Assembly (NCBI RefSeq): GCF_010731655.1
Contig: NZ_AP022619.1
Location: 4,340,001-4,404,000, forward strand
Source: Mycobacterium paraseoulense
GTDB taxonomy: Bacteria; Actinomycetota; Actinomycetes; Mycobacteriales; Mycobacteriaceae
Direction: 5' to 3'
Length of the DNA stretch: 64,000 nucleotides
A program made the translations under genes and the position numbers. This document shows, one piece after another, positions 16,880 to 25,997 of this stretch (its first letter is position 1; each line of letters starts with the position of its first letter). The notes below the pieces were generated by a model. It was given only the letters and a program-made list of their open reading frames with translations, searched no databases and was not told the DNA's origin.

Positions 16880-18520
16880 TTGACCGCGCAATTGGCGAGC
16901 CATCTGGCACAGGGGACCGAGCAGCCGTACCTGGCCCGGCGACAGAACTGGGTGAACCAACTCGAGCGGCATGCCCTGATGCAGCCTGGCGCGACAGCCC
17001 TGCGGTTCGTTGGCAAGACCGTGACGTGGGGGGAACTGCGGCGCCGGGTGGCGGCCCTGGCCGACGCGTTGAGCCGTCGGGGAGTCGGCTTCGGCGACCG
17101 GGTCATGGTCCTGATGCTCAACCGCACCGAATTCGTCGAGTCCGTGCTGGCGGTCAACATGCTCGGCGGCATCGCCGTACCCTTGAACTTCCGGCTCACC
17201 GCGGCCGAAATCGCCTTCCTGGTGCAGGATTGCGAAGCCCGCGTGATGATCACCGAATCGGTGCTCGTCCAGGTGGCCACCGGGGTCCGTAACGTCGAGC
17301 CACTGTTGGGCACGATCGTCGTGGCCGGCGGCCCAGGCGACGACAACGTGCTCGGCTACGAAGACCTGATCAACGAGCCCGGGTCCGCCCACGAGCCCGT
17401 CGACATCCCGAACGACTCGCCCGCGCTGATCATGTACACCTCCGGCACCACGGGCCGTCCGAAGGGCGCCGTGCTGACCCACACCAACCTCACCGGCCAG
17501 ACCATGACGGGGCTCTACACCAACGGCGCCGACATCAACAGCGACGTCGGTTTCGTCGGCGTCCCGTTCTTCCACATCGCGGGCATCGGCAACATGCTGA
17601 CCGGGCTGCTGTTGGGAACGCCGACGGTGATCTACCCGCTGGGCGCGTTCGATCCGGGTCAACTGCTCGACGTGCTGGCCGAGGAGAAGGTCACCGGCCT
17701 CTTCCTGGTGCCCGCGCAGTGGCAGGCCGTCTGCGCCGAGCAGCAGGCGCGGCCCCGCGACCTGAGGCTGCGGGTGATGTCGTGGGGGGCCGCGCCGGCG
17801 CCGGACGCGCTGCTGCGCGAGATGTCGGCGACGTTTCCCGGCACGCAGATCCTCGCCGCGTTCGGCCAGACCGAGATGTCGCCGGTCACCTGCATGTTGC
17901 TGGGCGAGGACGCGATCCGCAAACGTGGATCGGTCGGCAAAGTGATCCCGACCGTCAGCGCCCGCGTGGTCGACGAAAACATGAACGACGTGCCGATCGG
18001 CGAGGTTGGCGAAATCGTCTATCGCGCACCAACTCTGATGAGTGGCTACTGGAACAACCCGGAGGCCACCGCGGAGGCGTTCGCGGGCGGTTGGTTCCAC
18101 TCCGGGGACCTGGTGCGGATGGACGCCGACGGCTACGTCTGGGTGGTCGATCGCAAGAAGGACATGATCATCTCGGGCGGCGAGAACATCTACTGTGCCG
18201 AGGTGGAAAACGTGCTGGCCAGCCATCCCGGCATCGTCGAAGTCGCGGTTATCGGGCGCTCGCACGACAAGTGGGGCGAGGTGCCGATCGCCGTCGCGGC
18301 CGTCGCCGGGGACCGGCTGCTGCTCGAGGAGTTGGAGGAATTTCTGGCCGAGCGGCTCGCGCGGTACAAGCACCCGAAGGCGCTCGAGATCGTGGATGCG
18401 CTGCCGCGCAACCCCGCCGGCAAGGTGCTCAAGACTGAGCTGCGGATTCGTTACGGGTCCGCAAATTTCGACGAAAACGGTTCGAAGACAAGAGATTTAA
18501 CTACCAGAGAGGAAAGCTGA
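16880..18520 (+). CDS. fadD5: Fatty acyl-CoA ligase FadD5
   Basis: A 546-residue ANL-superfamily enzyme that activates fatty acids to acyl-CoA with ATP. The P-loop YTSGTTGRPKG lies at residues 186-196; an AFGQTE motif and the SGYWNNPEAT/GWFHSGDL segments follow; the acyl-transfer Lys is in NPAGKVLKTEL near the C-terminus. The start is the TTG at 16880, with GAAGGGGAAGGG upstream; the GTG at 16861 runs into a stop. First gene of the mce1 operon, with YrbE/Mce transport genes downstream. It probably traps imported fatty acids as CoA esters. Confidence 0.95.
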   Translation: MTAQLASHLAQGTEQPYLARRQNWVNQLERHALMQPGATALRFVGKTVTWGELRRRVAALADALSRRGVGFGDRVMVLMLNRTEFVESVLAVNMLGGIAVPLNFRLTAAEIAFLVQDCEARVMITESVLVQVATGVRNVEPLLGTIVVAGGPGDDNVLGYEDLINEPGSAHEPVDIPNDSPALIMYTSGTTGRPKGAVLTHTNLTGQTMTGLYTNGADINSDVGFVGVPFFHIAGIGNMLTGLLLGTPTVIYPLGAFDPGQLLDVLAEEKVTGLFLVPAQWQAVCAEQQARPRDLRLRVMSWGAAPAPDALLREMSATFPGTQILAAFGQTEMSPVTCMLLGEDAIRKRGSVGKVIPTVSARVVDENMNDVPIGEVGEIVYRAPTLMSGYWNNPEATAEAFAGGWFHSGDLVRMDADGYVWVVDRKKDMIISGGENIYCAEVENVLASHPGIVEVAVIGRSHDKWGEVPIAVAAVAGDRLLLEELEEFLAERLARYKHPKALEIVDALPRNPAGKVLKTELRIRYGSANFDENGSKTRDLTTREES

Positions 18521-18764
18521 CGGAAACTGTAACGTTTGCCCGCTATTGGCGAAGGGTTAATTGTGCGGATGCAGTTCACACGTGCACGGCCATCGGGTAC
18601 ATTCCTGTGGTCTCCGTTACTACTTGCCAGTAGGGAGCCGATGGTCACACACGGGTTGGGGCGAGGCGGGGGCATCCCGGCCGCGAGGCGGCGAGGGGGC
18701 GAGGCGTGCTACACGATTCGCCGCGGCGCCGGAAGGCGCGCGGTACCAGCTGGAGGGGGCAGCG
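18521..18764. promoter_or_regulatory. fadD5-yrbE1A intergenic region, possible internal promoter
   Basis: A 244-base gap inside an otherwise tightly packed operon. The first third is AT-richer than the flanks (AAACTGTAACGTTTGCC, then GGGTTAATTG). It contains an inverted repeat CTACT-TGCC-AGTAG (18620-18633) and three copies of GCGAGGCG (18661-18668, 18683-18690, 18699-18706). A corresponding non-coding gap in M. tuberculosis mce1 has been reported to have promoter activity. No start codon with a usable frame was accepted here. Confidence 0.45.
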
Positions 18765-19580
18765 GTGACGTCAACGTCGGCTAGTCGACGGGGCCCCTAC
18801 TTGGTCGGTTACCTGCGCGACCAGCTGGAGACCCCGCTGACCCTCATCGGCGGCTTCTTCCGGATGTGCGTGCTGACCGGACGGGCCCTGTTCCGCTGGC
18901 CGTTCCAATGGCGCGAGTTCGTCCAGCAGTGCTGGTTCATCATGCGGGTCGCCTTCCTGCCGACCATCATGGTCTCGATCCCGCTGACCGTGCTGCTGAT
19001 CTTCACGCTCAACGTGCTGCTGGCCCAGTTCGGGGCCGCCGACCTGTCCGGCGCCGGGGCGGCGATCGGTGCGGTCACCCAGCTCGGCCCGCTCACCACG
19101 GTGCTGGTGGTGGCAGGCGCCGGGTCGACGGCGATCTGCGCGGACCTGGGTGCACGCACCATCCGCGAGGAGATCGACGCCATGGAGGTGCTCGGCATTG
19201 ACCCCATCCACCGGCTGGTGGTCCCCCGCGTGATCGCCGCGACCCTGGTCGCCACCCTGCTCAACGGGCTGGTGATCACCGTCGGCCTGGTCGGCGGCTA
19301 CCTGTTCGGTGTCTACCTGCAGAACGTCTCCGGGGGCGCCTACCTGGCCACCCTGACCACGATCACCGGCCTGCCCGAGGTCGTCATCGCGACCGTCAAG
19401 GCCGCGACGTTCGGCCTGATCGCCGGACTGGTCGGCTGTTATCGCGGGCTGACCGTGCGCGGCGGCTCCAAGGGCCTCGGCACCGCCGTCAACGAGACCG
19501 TCGTGCTGTGCGTGGTCGCGCTGTACGCGGTCAACGTGGTGCTGACGACCATCGGTGTGCGATTCGGAACGGGACACTGA
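18765..19580 (+). CDS. yrbE1A: MlaE-like ABC permease YrbE1A
   Basis: A 271-residue permease with an N-terminal amphipathic part and about five hydrophobic helices; it has the MlaE-family core with the conserved ADLGARTIREEIDAMEVLGIDP loop that contacts the ATPase. With YrbE1B it forms the inner-membrane channel of the Mce1 lipid importer. The ATPase (MceG) is encoded elsewhere. The GTG at 18765 has GGAGGGGG seven bases upstream and gives the usual length. Another frame-open start at 18561 lies in the non-coding gap and was not used. Confidence 0.95.
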   Translation: MTSTSASRRGPYLVGYLRDQLETPLTLIGGFFRMCVLTGRALFRWPFQWREFVQQCWFIMRVAFLPTIMVSIPLTVLLIFTLNVLLAQFGAADLSGAGAAIGAVTQLGPLTTVLVVAGAGSTAICADLGARTIREEIDAMEVLGIDPIHRLVVPRVIAATLVATLLNGLVITVGLVGGYLFGVYLQNVSGGAYLATLTTITGLPEVVIATVKAATFGLIAGLVGCYRGLTVRGGSKGLGTAVNETVVLCVVALYAVNVVLTTIGVRFGTGH

Positions 19581-19581
19581 C

Positions 19582-20451
19582 ATGTCAACCGCTGCCGTAT
19601 TGCGCGCCCGGTTCCCCCGGGCAGTCGAAAACCTCAACCGCTACGGCGGTGCCGCGGGCCGCGGCCTGGACGACGTCGGCCAGATGGCCTGGTTCGGGGT
19701 GGTGGCCCTCGGGCACATCCCGCACGCCCTGCGCAATTACCGCAAGGAGACGCTGCGGCTGATCGCCCAGATCGGGATGGGCACCGGCGCGATGGCCGTC
19801 ATCGGCGGCACCGTCGCGATCGTCGGCTTCGTCACCCTCTCGGGTAGCTCCCTGGTCGCCATCCAAGGGTTCGCCTCACTGGGCAACATCGGCGTCGAGG
19901 CGTTCACCGGCTTCTTCGCCGCACTCATCAACGTGCGCATCGCCGCCCCCGTCGTCACCGGCATCGCGATGGCCGCCACCGTCGGCGCCGGCGCGACCGC
20001 GGAGTTGGGCGCCATGCGCATCAGCGAAGAGATCGACGCCCTGGAAGTCATGGGCATCAAGTCGATCTCGTTCCTGGCGACCACCCGCATCATGGCCGGC
20101 CTGGTCGTCATCATTCCGCTCTACGCGCTGGCGATGATCATGTCGTTCTTGTCCCCGCAGATCACCACCACGGTGCTCTATGGGCAGTCCAACGGCACCT
20201 ATGAGCACTACTTCCGGACGTTCTTGCGCCCCGACGACGTGTTCTGGTCATTCCTCGAGGCCATCATCATCACCGCGGTCGTGATGATCACCCACTGCTT
20301 CTATGGATACAACGCCGGCGGCGGGCCCGTCGGCGTCGGGGAGGCCGTCGGCCGATCGATGCGTTTTTCGCTGGTCTCGGTCCAGGTCGTGGTTCTGGCA
20401 GCCGCGTTGGCGCTCTATGGCGTCAACCCCAACTTCGCGCTGACGGTGTAG
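19582..20451 (+). CDS. yrbE1B: MlaE-like ABC permease YrbE1B
   Basis: A 289-residue partner of YrbE1A. It has several hydrophobic helices and the conserved cytoplasmic loop ELGAMRISEEIDALEVMGI, the coupling-helix equivalent. The ATG at 19582 is one base beyond the YrbE1A stop. Together with YrbE1A it forms the permease unit of the Mce1 transporter in the inner membrane. Length and sequence are as expected for the family. Confidence 0.95.
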   Translation: MSTAAVLRARFPRAVENLNRYGGAAGRGLDDVGQMAWFGVVALGHIPHALRNYRKETLRLIAQIGMGTGAMAVIGGTVAIVGFVTLSGSSLVAIQGFASLGNIGVEAFTGFFAALINVRIAAPVVTGIAMAATVGAGATAELGAMRISEEIDALEVMGIKSISFLATTRIMAGLVVIIPLYALAMIMSFLSPQITTTVLYGQSNGTYEHYFRTFLRPDDVFWSFLEAIIITAVVMITHCFYGYNAGGGPVGVGEAVGRSMRFSLVSVQVVVLAAALALYGVNPNFALTV

Positions 20452-20456
20452 TCGCC

Positions 20457-21758
20457 ATGACATCGCCAGTGAAGGTCAACGCCCCCCGGAACCCGCCATA
20501 CAAGCTGGCGGGCGTCGCCGCGCTGATCGTCGCCTTGGTGGCCCTGGGCCTGGTCTACGGCCAGTTCCGGGGCGACTTCACGCCCAAGACGGAGTTGACG
20601 ATGCTGGCGTCGCGGGCCGGGCTGGTGATGGATCCGGGCTCGAAGGTCACCTACAACGGGGTCGAGATCGGCCGGGTGGGCAACATCTCCGAGACGGTGC
20701 GCGACGGCAAGCCCGCCGCCAAGTTCACGCTGGAGGTGTATCCGCGGTATCTGTCGCTGATCCCGTCCAACGTGAACGCCGACATCAAGGCGACCACGGT
20801 GTTCGGCGGCAAGTACGTGTCGCTGACGACGCCGCAAAATCCCTCCCCGAAGAAGCTCAACCCGCACACCGTGATCGACGCGCGGTCGGTGACCACCGAG
20901 ATCAACACGCTGTTCCAGACCGTCACCTCGATCGCGGAGAAGGTGGATCCGGTCAAGCTGAACCTGACCCTGAGTGCGGCGGCCCAAGCGCTGACCGGGC
21001 TGGGCGACAAATTCGGGCAGTCGGTGGTCAACGCCAACGCGGTCCTCGATGACGTCAACCCGCAGATGCCGCAGGCGCGGCACGACATTCAGCAGCTGGC
21101 CGGGCTGGGCGACACCTACGCCAACGCGGCGCCCGACCTGCTGGACTTCCTGAACAATGCGGTGATCACGTCGCGGACCATCAACGCGCAGCAGAAGGAT
21201 CTGGACCAGGCGCTGCTGGCGGCGGCCGGGTTCGGCAACACCGGCGCCGACATCTTCAACAGGGGCGGCCCGTACCTGGCGCGCGGCGCGCAGGACCTGG
21301 TGCCCAGCGCCCAGCTGCTGGACACCTACAGCCCGGAGCTGTTCTGCACCGTGCGCAACTACCACGACATCGAGCCCAAGGCCTCCTCGTTCCTGGGCGG
21401 CAACGGCTACTCGTTGGTCGCCCACACCGAGGCGCTGTCCGGGCTGGGGCTGCTGGCCAACCCCGTCTCGTTGGTGGCCACCCTGGCCAGCCTGGTCGGC
21501 GGCTTGGCCGGCGTGGTCGGCGGCGCGCCGAACCCCTACACCTACCCGGAGAACCTGCCGCGGGTGAACGCGCGCGGCGGGCCGGGTGGTGCCCCGGGTT
21601 GCTGGCAGCCCATCACCCATGACCTCTGGCCAGCACCGGAATTGGTGATGGACAGCGGCAACAGCCTCGCGCCGTACAACCACCTCGACACCGGATCCCC
21701 ATACGCGATCGAGTACGTCTGGGGCCGCCAAGTAGGGGATAACACGATCAACCCATGA
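20457..21758 (+). CDS. mce1A: Mce-family lipid-transfer protein Mce1A
   Basis: A 433-residue Mce protein. A single N-terminal membrane anchor (about residues 16-38) is followed by an MlaD/Mce domain (about 40-120, with GLVMDPGSKVTYNGVEIGRV), then a long helical Mce4_CUP1-type region (about 130-330) and a C-terminal tail. Six such proteins form a hexameric tube that carries lipid across the periplasm. The ATG is five bases after the yrbE1B stop. Its TGA overlaps the mce1B ATG. Confidence 0.95.
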   Translation: MTSPVKVNAPRNPPYKLAGVAALIVALVALGLVYGQFRGDFTPKTELTMLASRAGLVMDPGSKVTYNGVEIGRVGNISETVRDGKPAAKFTLEVYPRYLSLIPSNVNADIKATTVFGGKYVSLTTPQNPSPKKLNPHTVIDARSVTTEINTLFQTVTSIAEKVDPVKLNLTLSAAAQALTGLGDKFGQSVVNANAVLDDVNPQMPQARHDIQQLAGLGDTYANAAPDLLDFLNNAVITSRTINAQQKDLDQALLAAAGFGNTGADIFNRGGPYLARGAQDLVPSAQLLDTYSPELFCTVRNYHDIEPKASSFLGGNGYSLVAHTEALSGLGLLANPVSLVATLASLVGGLAGVVGGAPNPYTYPENLPRVNARGGPGGAPGCWQPITHDLWPAPELVMDSGNSLAPYNHLDTGSPYAIEYVWGRQVGDNTINP

Positions 21759-22795
21759 AAATCACCGGAACCATCGTCAGGCTCAGCATCTTCTCCTTGG
21801 TGCTGCTGATCTTCACTGTGATGATCATCGTCGTGTTCGGTCAGATGCGCTTTGACCGCACGAATGGATACTCGGCGGAGTTCACCAATGTGAGCGGGCT
21901 GCGGCCCGGCCAATTCGTCCGCGCCTCCGGGGTGGAGATCGGCAAGGTCAGTTCGGTCAAGCTCGTCGACGGCGGCAAGCGGGCGCGGGTGGAGTTCAAC
22001 GTCGACCGCTCGGTGCCGCTGTACCAGTCGACGACCGCGCAGATCCGCTACCTCGACCTGATCGGCAATCGCTACCTGGAGCTCAAGCGCGGCGAGGGTG
22101 AGGGCGCCGAGCGGGTCCTGCCGCCGGGCGGCTTCATCCCCGCGTCGCGAACCTCGCCCGCGCTCGACCTCGATGCCCTGATCGGTGGGTTCAAACCGCT
22201 GTTCCGGGCGCTGGACCCGCAGAAGGTCAACACCATCGCAACTTCCCTGATCACCGTGTTCCAGGGCCAGGGCGGCACCATCAACGACATCCTCGATCAG
22301 ACCGCGCAGCTGACAACCCAGCTCGGCGAGCGCGACCAGGCGATCGGCGAGGTCATCAAGAACCTCAACATCGTGCTGGACACCACGGTGCGCCACCGGC
22401 AGCAGTTCGACCAGACGGTCAACAACCTCGAGGTGCTCATCACCGGGCTGAAGGACCACGGTGACCAGCTGGCGGGCGGAACCGCGCACATCAGCAACGC
22501 GGCCGGGACGGTCGCCGACCTGCTCGCCGAAGACCGCGGGCTGCTGCACAAGACGATCAACTACCTGGACGCGATCCAGCAGCCGCTCATCGACCAGCGC
22601 GACGGGCTCAACGACTACCTCAAGAGGGTGCCGACCGCGTTGAACATGATCGGGCGTGCCATCGGCTCCTACGGCGACTTCGTGAACTTCTACGCCTGCG
22701 ACATCACGCTCAAGATCAATGGGCTGCAGGCTGGCGGCCCGGTCCGCACGGTCCGGCTCTTCCAGCAGCCGACGGGTAGGTGCACGCCGCAATGA
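21755..22795 (+). CDS. mce1B: Mce-family lipid-transfer protein Mce1B
   Basis: A 346-residue Mce protein with an N-terminal membrane helix (about 9-30), an MlaD domain (about 40-115, with NVSGLRPGQFVRASGVEIG) and a helical coiled region rich in Gln/Asp/Asn (about 150-300). It lacks the long proline-rich tail of Mce1C. ATGA overlap at its start with mce1A and at its end with mce1C, so the subunits are translationally coupled. Part of the Mce1 hexamer. Confidence 0.95.
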   Translation: MKITGTIVRLSIFSLVLLIFTVMIIVVFGQMRFDRTNGYSAEFTNVSGLRPGQFVRASGVEIGKVSSVKLVDGGKRARVEFNVDRSVPLYQSTTAQIRYLDLIGNRYLELKRGEGEGAERVLPPGGFIPASRTSPALDLDALIGGFKPLFRALDPQKVNTIATSLITVFQGQGGTINDILDQTAQLTTQLGERDQAIGEVIKNLNIVLDTTVRHRQQFDQTVNNLEVLITGLKDHGDQLAGGTAHISNAAGTVADLLAEDRGLLHKTINYLDAIQQPLIDQRDGLNDYLKRVPTALNMIGRAIGSYGDFVNFYACDITLKINGLQAGGPVRTVRLFQQPTGRCTPQ

Positions 22796-24384
22796 GAACG
22801 CTGGAACCACCCAACCGGGTTCGCATCGGGCTGATGGGCATCCTCGTGCTGCTGCTGGTCCTTGGCGTCGGCCAGAGCTTCACCAGCGTCCCGATGCTGT
22901 TCGCCAAGCCGAGCTACTACGGGCAGTTCACCGACACCGGGGGCATCAACTCCGGTGACAAGGTGCGCATCGCCGGCGTGGACGTCGGCAAGGTGGAGGG
23001 CATCAAGATCGACGGCGATCACATCCTGCTGAAGTTCTCGCTCGGCACCGCCACCATCGGCACTGAGAGCAGGCTCGCGATCAAGACCGACACCATCCTC
23101 GGGAAGAAGATCCTCGACGTCGAGGCCCGCGGCAACCAGCCGCTGCGGCCCGGGGGCACCCTGCCGCTGGGTCAGAGCACGACGCCCTACCAGATCTATG
23201 ACGCGTTCTTCGACGTCACCAAGGCCGCCCAGGGCTGGAACATCGACACGGTCAAGGAATCGCTGCACGTGTTGTCGCAGACCATCGACCAGACGTATCC
23301 GCACCTGAGCGCAGCACTCGACGGGGTGGCCAAGTTCTCCGACACGATCGGAAAGCGTGACGAGCAGGTCAAGCATCTGCTCGCGCAGGCCAACCAGGTG
23401 GCCAGCGTGCTCGGAGACCGCAGCGAACAGGTCGACCGGCTGCTGGTCAACACCAAGACGCTGCTGGTCGCCTTCAACGAACGCGGGCAGGCCATCAACG
23501 CGTTGCTGGCCAACGTCGCCGCCTTCTCCGAACAGGTCAAGGGCTTCATCAACGACAACCCCAACCTCAACCACGTGCTCGAACAGCTGCGTCAGGTCAG
23601 CGACATCTTGAAGGAGCGCAAGGACGACGTCGCCGCGGGGCTGACCGAGGTCGGTAAGTTCCTGCCGTCGCTGAACGAGGCCATCGCGTCGGGCCCCTTC
23701 TTCAAGGTGGTCCTGCATAACCTCGCGCTGTACCAGATCATTCAGCCGTGGGTCGACGCCGCCTTCAAGAAGCGCGGCATCGACCCGGAGAACTTCTGGC
23801 GTAGCGCCGGGCTGCCCGAGTTCCGCTGGCCCGACCCGAACGGCACCAGGTTCCCCAACGGCGCTCCGCCGCCGGCACCTCCGGTCTTGGAGGGCACGCC
23901 GGAGCACCCGGGGCCGGCCGTCCCGCCCGGATCGCCGTGCTCCTACACCCCGGGCAACCCGGGTGGCAACGTCACCGTCGGTGACGAGGGTCTGCCGCGG
24001 CCGTGGAATCCGTTGCCGTGCGCCGGCGGGGGTGTCGGGCCGTTCGGCGGTCCGGGTTTCCCGGCGCCGGTCGACGTGATGACCTCGCCGCCGAACCCCG
24101 GCGGCCTGCCGCCGACGCCGGGCATCCCGATCGCGGGCCGGCCGGGAGACCCGCCGCCGGACGTTCCGGGGACGCCGGTGCCGCTGCCTGCGCAGGCACC
24201 GCCGGGTGCGCGCACCGAGAACCTGGCGCCGGCCGGGCCGACGCCGCCACCGTCGACGTTCGCGCCGGGCTTCCCGCCGGGGCCGGCGGCACCACCCGGG
24301 CCGGGCGAACAGCTGCCGGCGCCCTTCATCAATCCCGGCGGATCGGGAGGCAGCGGCGCAGCCGGGGGAGGTAGCCAGAATTGA
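22792..24384 (+). CDS. mce1C: Mce-family lipid-transfer protein Mce1C
   Basis: A 530-residue Mce protein. N-terminal helix at about 12-30, MlaD domain at about 37-110 (INSGDKVRIAGVDVGKV), helical region at about 130-330 and then a long Pro/Gly-rich tail (about 355-530). The tail contains many PP and GGLPP-type segments and is probably disordered; it may cross the cell-wall layers. The ATG at 22792 overlaps the mce1B stop; a start 12 bases upstream is possible but has no ribosome binding site advantage. Confidence 0.95.
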   Translation: MRTLEPPNRVRIGLMGILVLLLVLGVGQSFTSVPMLFAKPSYYGQFTDTGGINSGDKVRIAGVDVGKVEGIKIDGDHILLKFSLGTATIGTESRLAIKTDTILGKKILDVEARGNQPLRPGGTLPLGQSTTPYQIYDAFFDVTKAAQGWNIDTVKESLHVLSQTIDQTYPHLSAALDGVAKFSDTIGKRDEQVKHLLAQANQVASVLGDRSEQVDRLLVNTKTLLVAFNERGQAINALLANVAAFSEQVKGFINDNPNLNHVLEQLRQVSDILKERKDDVAAGLTEVGKFLPSLNEAIASGPFFKVVLHNLALYQIIQPWVDAAFKKRGIDPENFWRSAGLPEFRWPDPNGTRFPNGAPPPAPPVLEGTPEHPGPAVPPGSPCSYTPGNPGGNVTVGDEGLPRPWNPLPCAGGGVGPFGGPGFPAPVDVMTSPPNPGGLPPTPGIPIAGRPGDPPPDVPGTPVPLPAQAPPGARTENLAPAGPTPPPSTFAPGFPPGPAAPPGPGEQLPAPFINPGGSGGSGAAGGGSQN

Positions 24385-25997
24385 GCACCGCCTTTGACAT
24401 CCGGAACATCCGGCTACCGAAGCTGACCCGGGCGACCGTGATCATCGGGTCGCTGGTGATCGTGCTGGCTATTGTCGTCGCGTTCGTCGGGTGGCGGCTG
24501 TATCAGAAGCTGACCACTAACACCGTGGTGGCCTACTTCCCGGCGGCCAACGCGCTCTACCCCGGCGACAAGGTTCAGATCATGGGGATGCGGGTGGGCG
24601 CGATCGACAAGATCGAGCCGGCCGGCGACAAGATGAAGGTCACCTTCCACTACGAGAACCAGTACCGGGTTCCCGCCAACGCGAATGCGGTGATCCTCAA
24701 CCCGACGCTGGTGGCATCGCGGGCCATCCAGCTCGAGCCGCCCTACAAGGGTGGCCCGGTGCTGGCCGACAACGCGGTCATCCCCGAGGAGCGCACCCAG
24801 GTCCCGGTGGAATGGGACCAGCTGCGCAACAGCATCACCAACATCATCTCCAAGCTGGGGCCGACGCCCGAGCAGCCGACCGGCCCATTCGGTGAGGTCA
24901 TCGAGTCCTATGCCAACGGCCTGGCCGGCAAGGGCAAGGAGTTCAACACCACGCTGAGCAACCTCTCGCAGGCGTTGACCGCGCTCAACGAGGGCCGCGG
25001 CGACTTCTTCGCGGTGGTCAAGAGCCTGGCGCTGTTCGTCAACGCGTTGCACAAGGACGACCAGCAGTTCGTCGCGCTGAACCAGAACCTGGCCGAGTTC
25101 ACCACGCGGCTCGCGCACAACGACAGCGACCTGTCGAACGCGATCGAGCAGTTCGACGGCCTGCTGTCCACGGTGCGCCCGTTCCTGGACAAGAACCGTG
25201 GGGTGCTGACCTACGACATCAACAACCTGGCGACCGTGACGAATACGATCCTGCAGCCGGATCCGCTCAACGGGCTGGAGACCGCGCTGCACGTGCTTCC
25301 GACGGCCGCGGCGAACATCAACCAGATCTATCACCCGTCGCACGGGTCGGTGGTCGCCATCCCGGCGATCACCAACTTCGCCAACCCGATGCAGTTCATC
25401 TGCAGCTCGATCCAGGCGGGCAGCCGGCTCGGGTATCAGGAGTCGGCCGAACTGTGTGCGCAGTATCTGGCGCCGATCCTCGACGCCATCAAGTTCAACT
25501 ACCTGCCGTTCGGTGCGAACCTGTTCAGCACCGCCGAGACCCTGCCCAAGGAAGTGGCGTACTCCGAGGACCGGCTGCACCCGCCGAACGGATACAAGGA
25601 CACCACCGTGCCCGGCATCTGGGTGCCCGACACCCCGACGTCGCACCGCAACACCCAGCCCGGCTGGATCGTCGCACCCGGGATGCAGGGCCAGCAGGTC
25701 GGTCCGATCACCGCGGGCCTGATGACGCCGGACTCGCTCGCCGAGCTCATGGGAGGCCCCAACATCGCGCCCCCGCAGTCGAACCTGCAGACCCCGCCGG
25801 GGCCGCCGAATGCCTACGACGAGAACCCGGTCGTGCCGCCCATCGGGCTCAACGCCCCGGTGCCCATCCAGCCGCCACCGCCGGGGCCGAACGTGGTCCC
25901 GGGTCCGGTCGCCCCGACGCCGGCGCCGGTCGCGGCGCCCGCGCCCAACGCCGGCGGGCCGGCCGTACCGACTGACTTCGGGGGTGGTGGGCAGTGA
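24381..25997 (+). CDS. mce1D: Mce-family lipid-transfer protein Mce1D
   Basis: A 538-residue Mce protein starting with TTG, which overlaps the mce1C TGA. N-terminal membrane helix at about 18-40, MlaD domain at about 47-125 (LYPGDKVQIMGMRVGAID), long helical region to about 330, then a folded C-terminal part with cysteines and a Pro-rich tail (about 455-538). Its TGA overlaps the GTG of mce1E. Part of the Mce1 hexamer. Confidence 0.95.
   Translation: MSTAFDIRNIRLPKLTRATVIIGSLVIVLAIVVAFVGWRLYQKLTTNTVVAYFPAANALYPGDKVQIMGMRVGAIDKIEPAGDKMKVTFHYENQYRVPANANAVILNPTLVASRAIQLEPPYKGGPVLADNAVIPEERTQVPVEWDQLRNSITNIISKLGPTPEQPTGPFGEVIESYANGLAGKGKEFNTTLSNLSQALTALNEGRGDFFAVVKSLALFVNALHKDDQQFVALNQNLAEFTTRLAHNDSDLSNAIEQFDGLLSTVRPFLDKNRGVLTYDINNLATVTNTILQPDPLNGLETALHVLPTAAANINQIYHPSHGSVVAIPAITNFANPMQFICSSIQAGSRLGYQESAELCAQYLAPILDAIKFNYLPFGANLFSTAETLPKEVAYSEDRLHPPNGYKDTTVPGIWVPDTPTSHRNTQPGWIVAPGMQGQQVGPITAGLMTPDSLAELMGGPNIAPPQSNLQTPPGPPNAYDENPVVPPIGLNAPVPIQPPPPGPNVVPGPVAPTPAPVAAPAPNAGGPAVPTDFGGGGQ

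Noticed and set aside
16801..17346. Longer Mce1R starting inside fadD5
   Set aside because: The extra region is antisense to the fadD5 start and not regulator-like.
18561..18764. Longer YrbE1A start
   Set aside because: It adds 68 Gly/Arg-rich residues in the non-coding gap; GTG at 18765 has a strong ribosome binding site.
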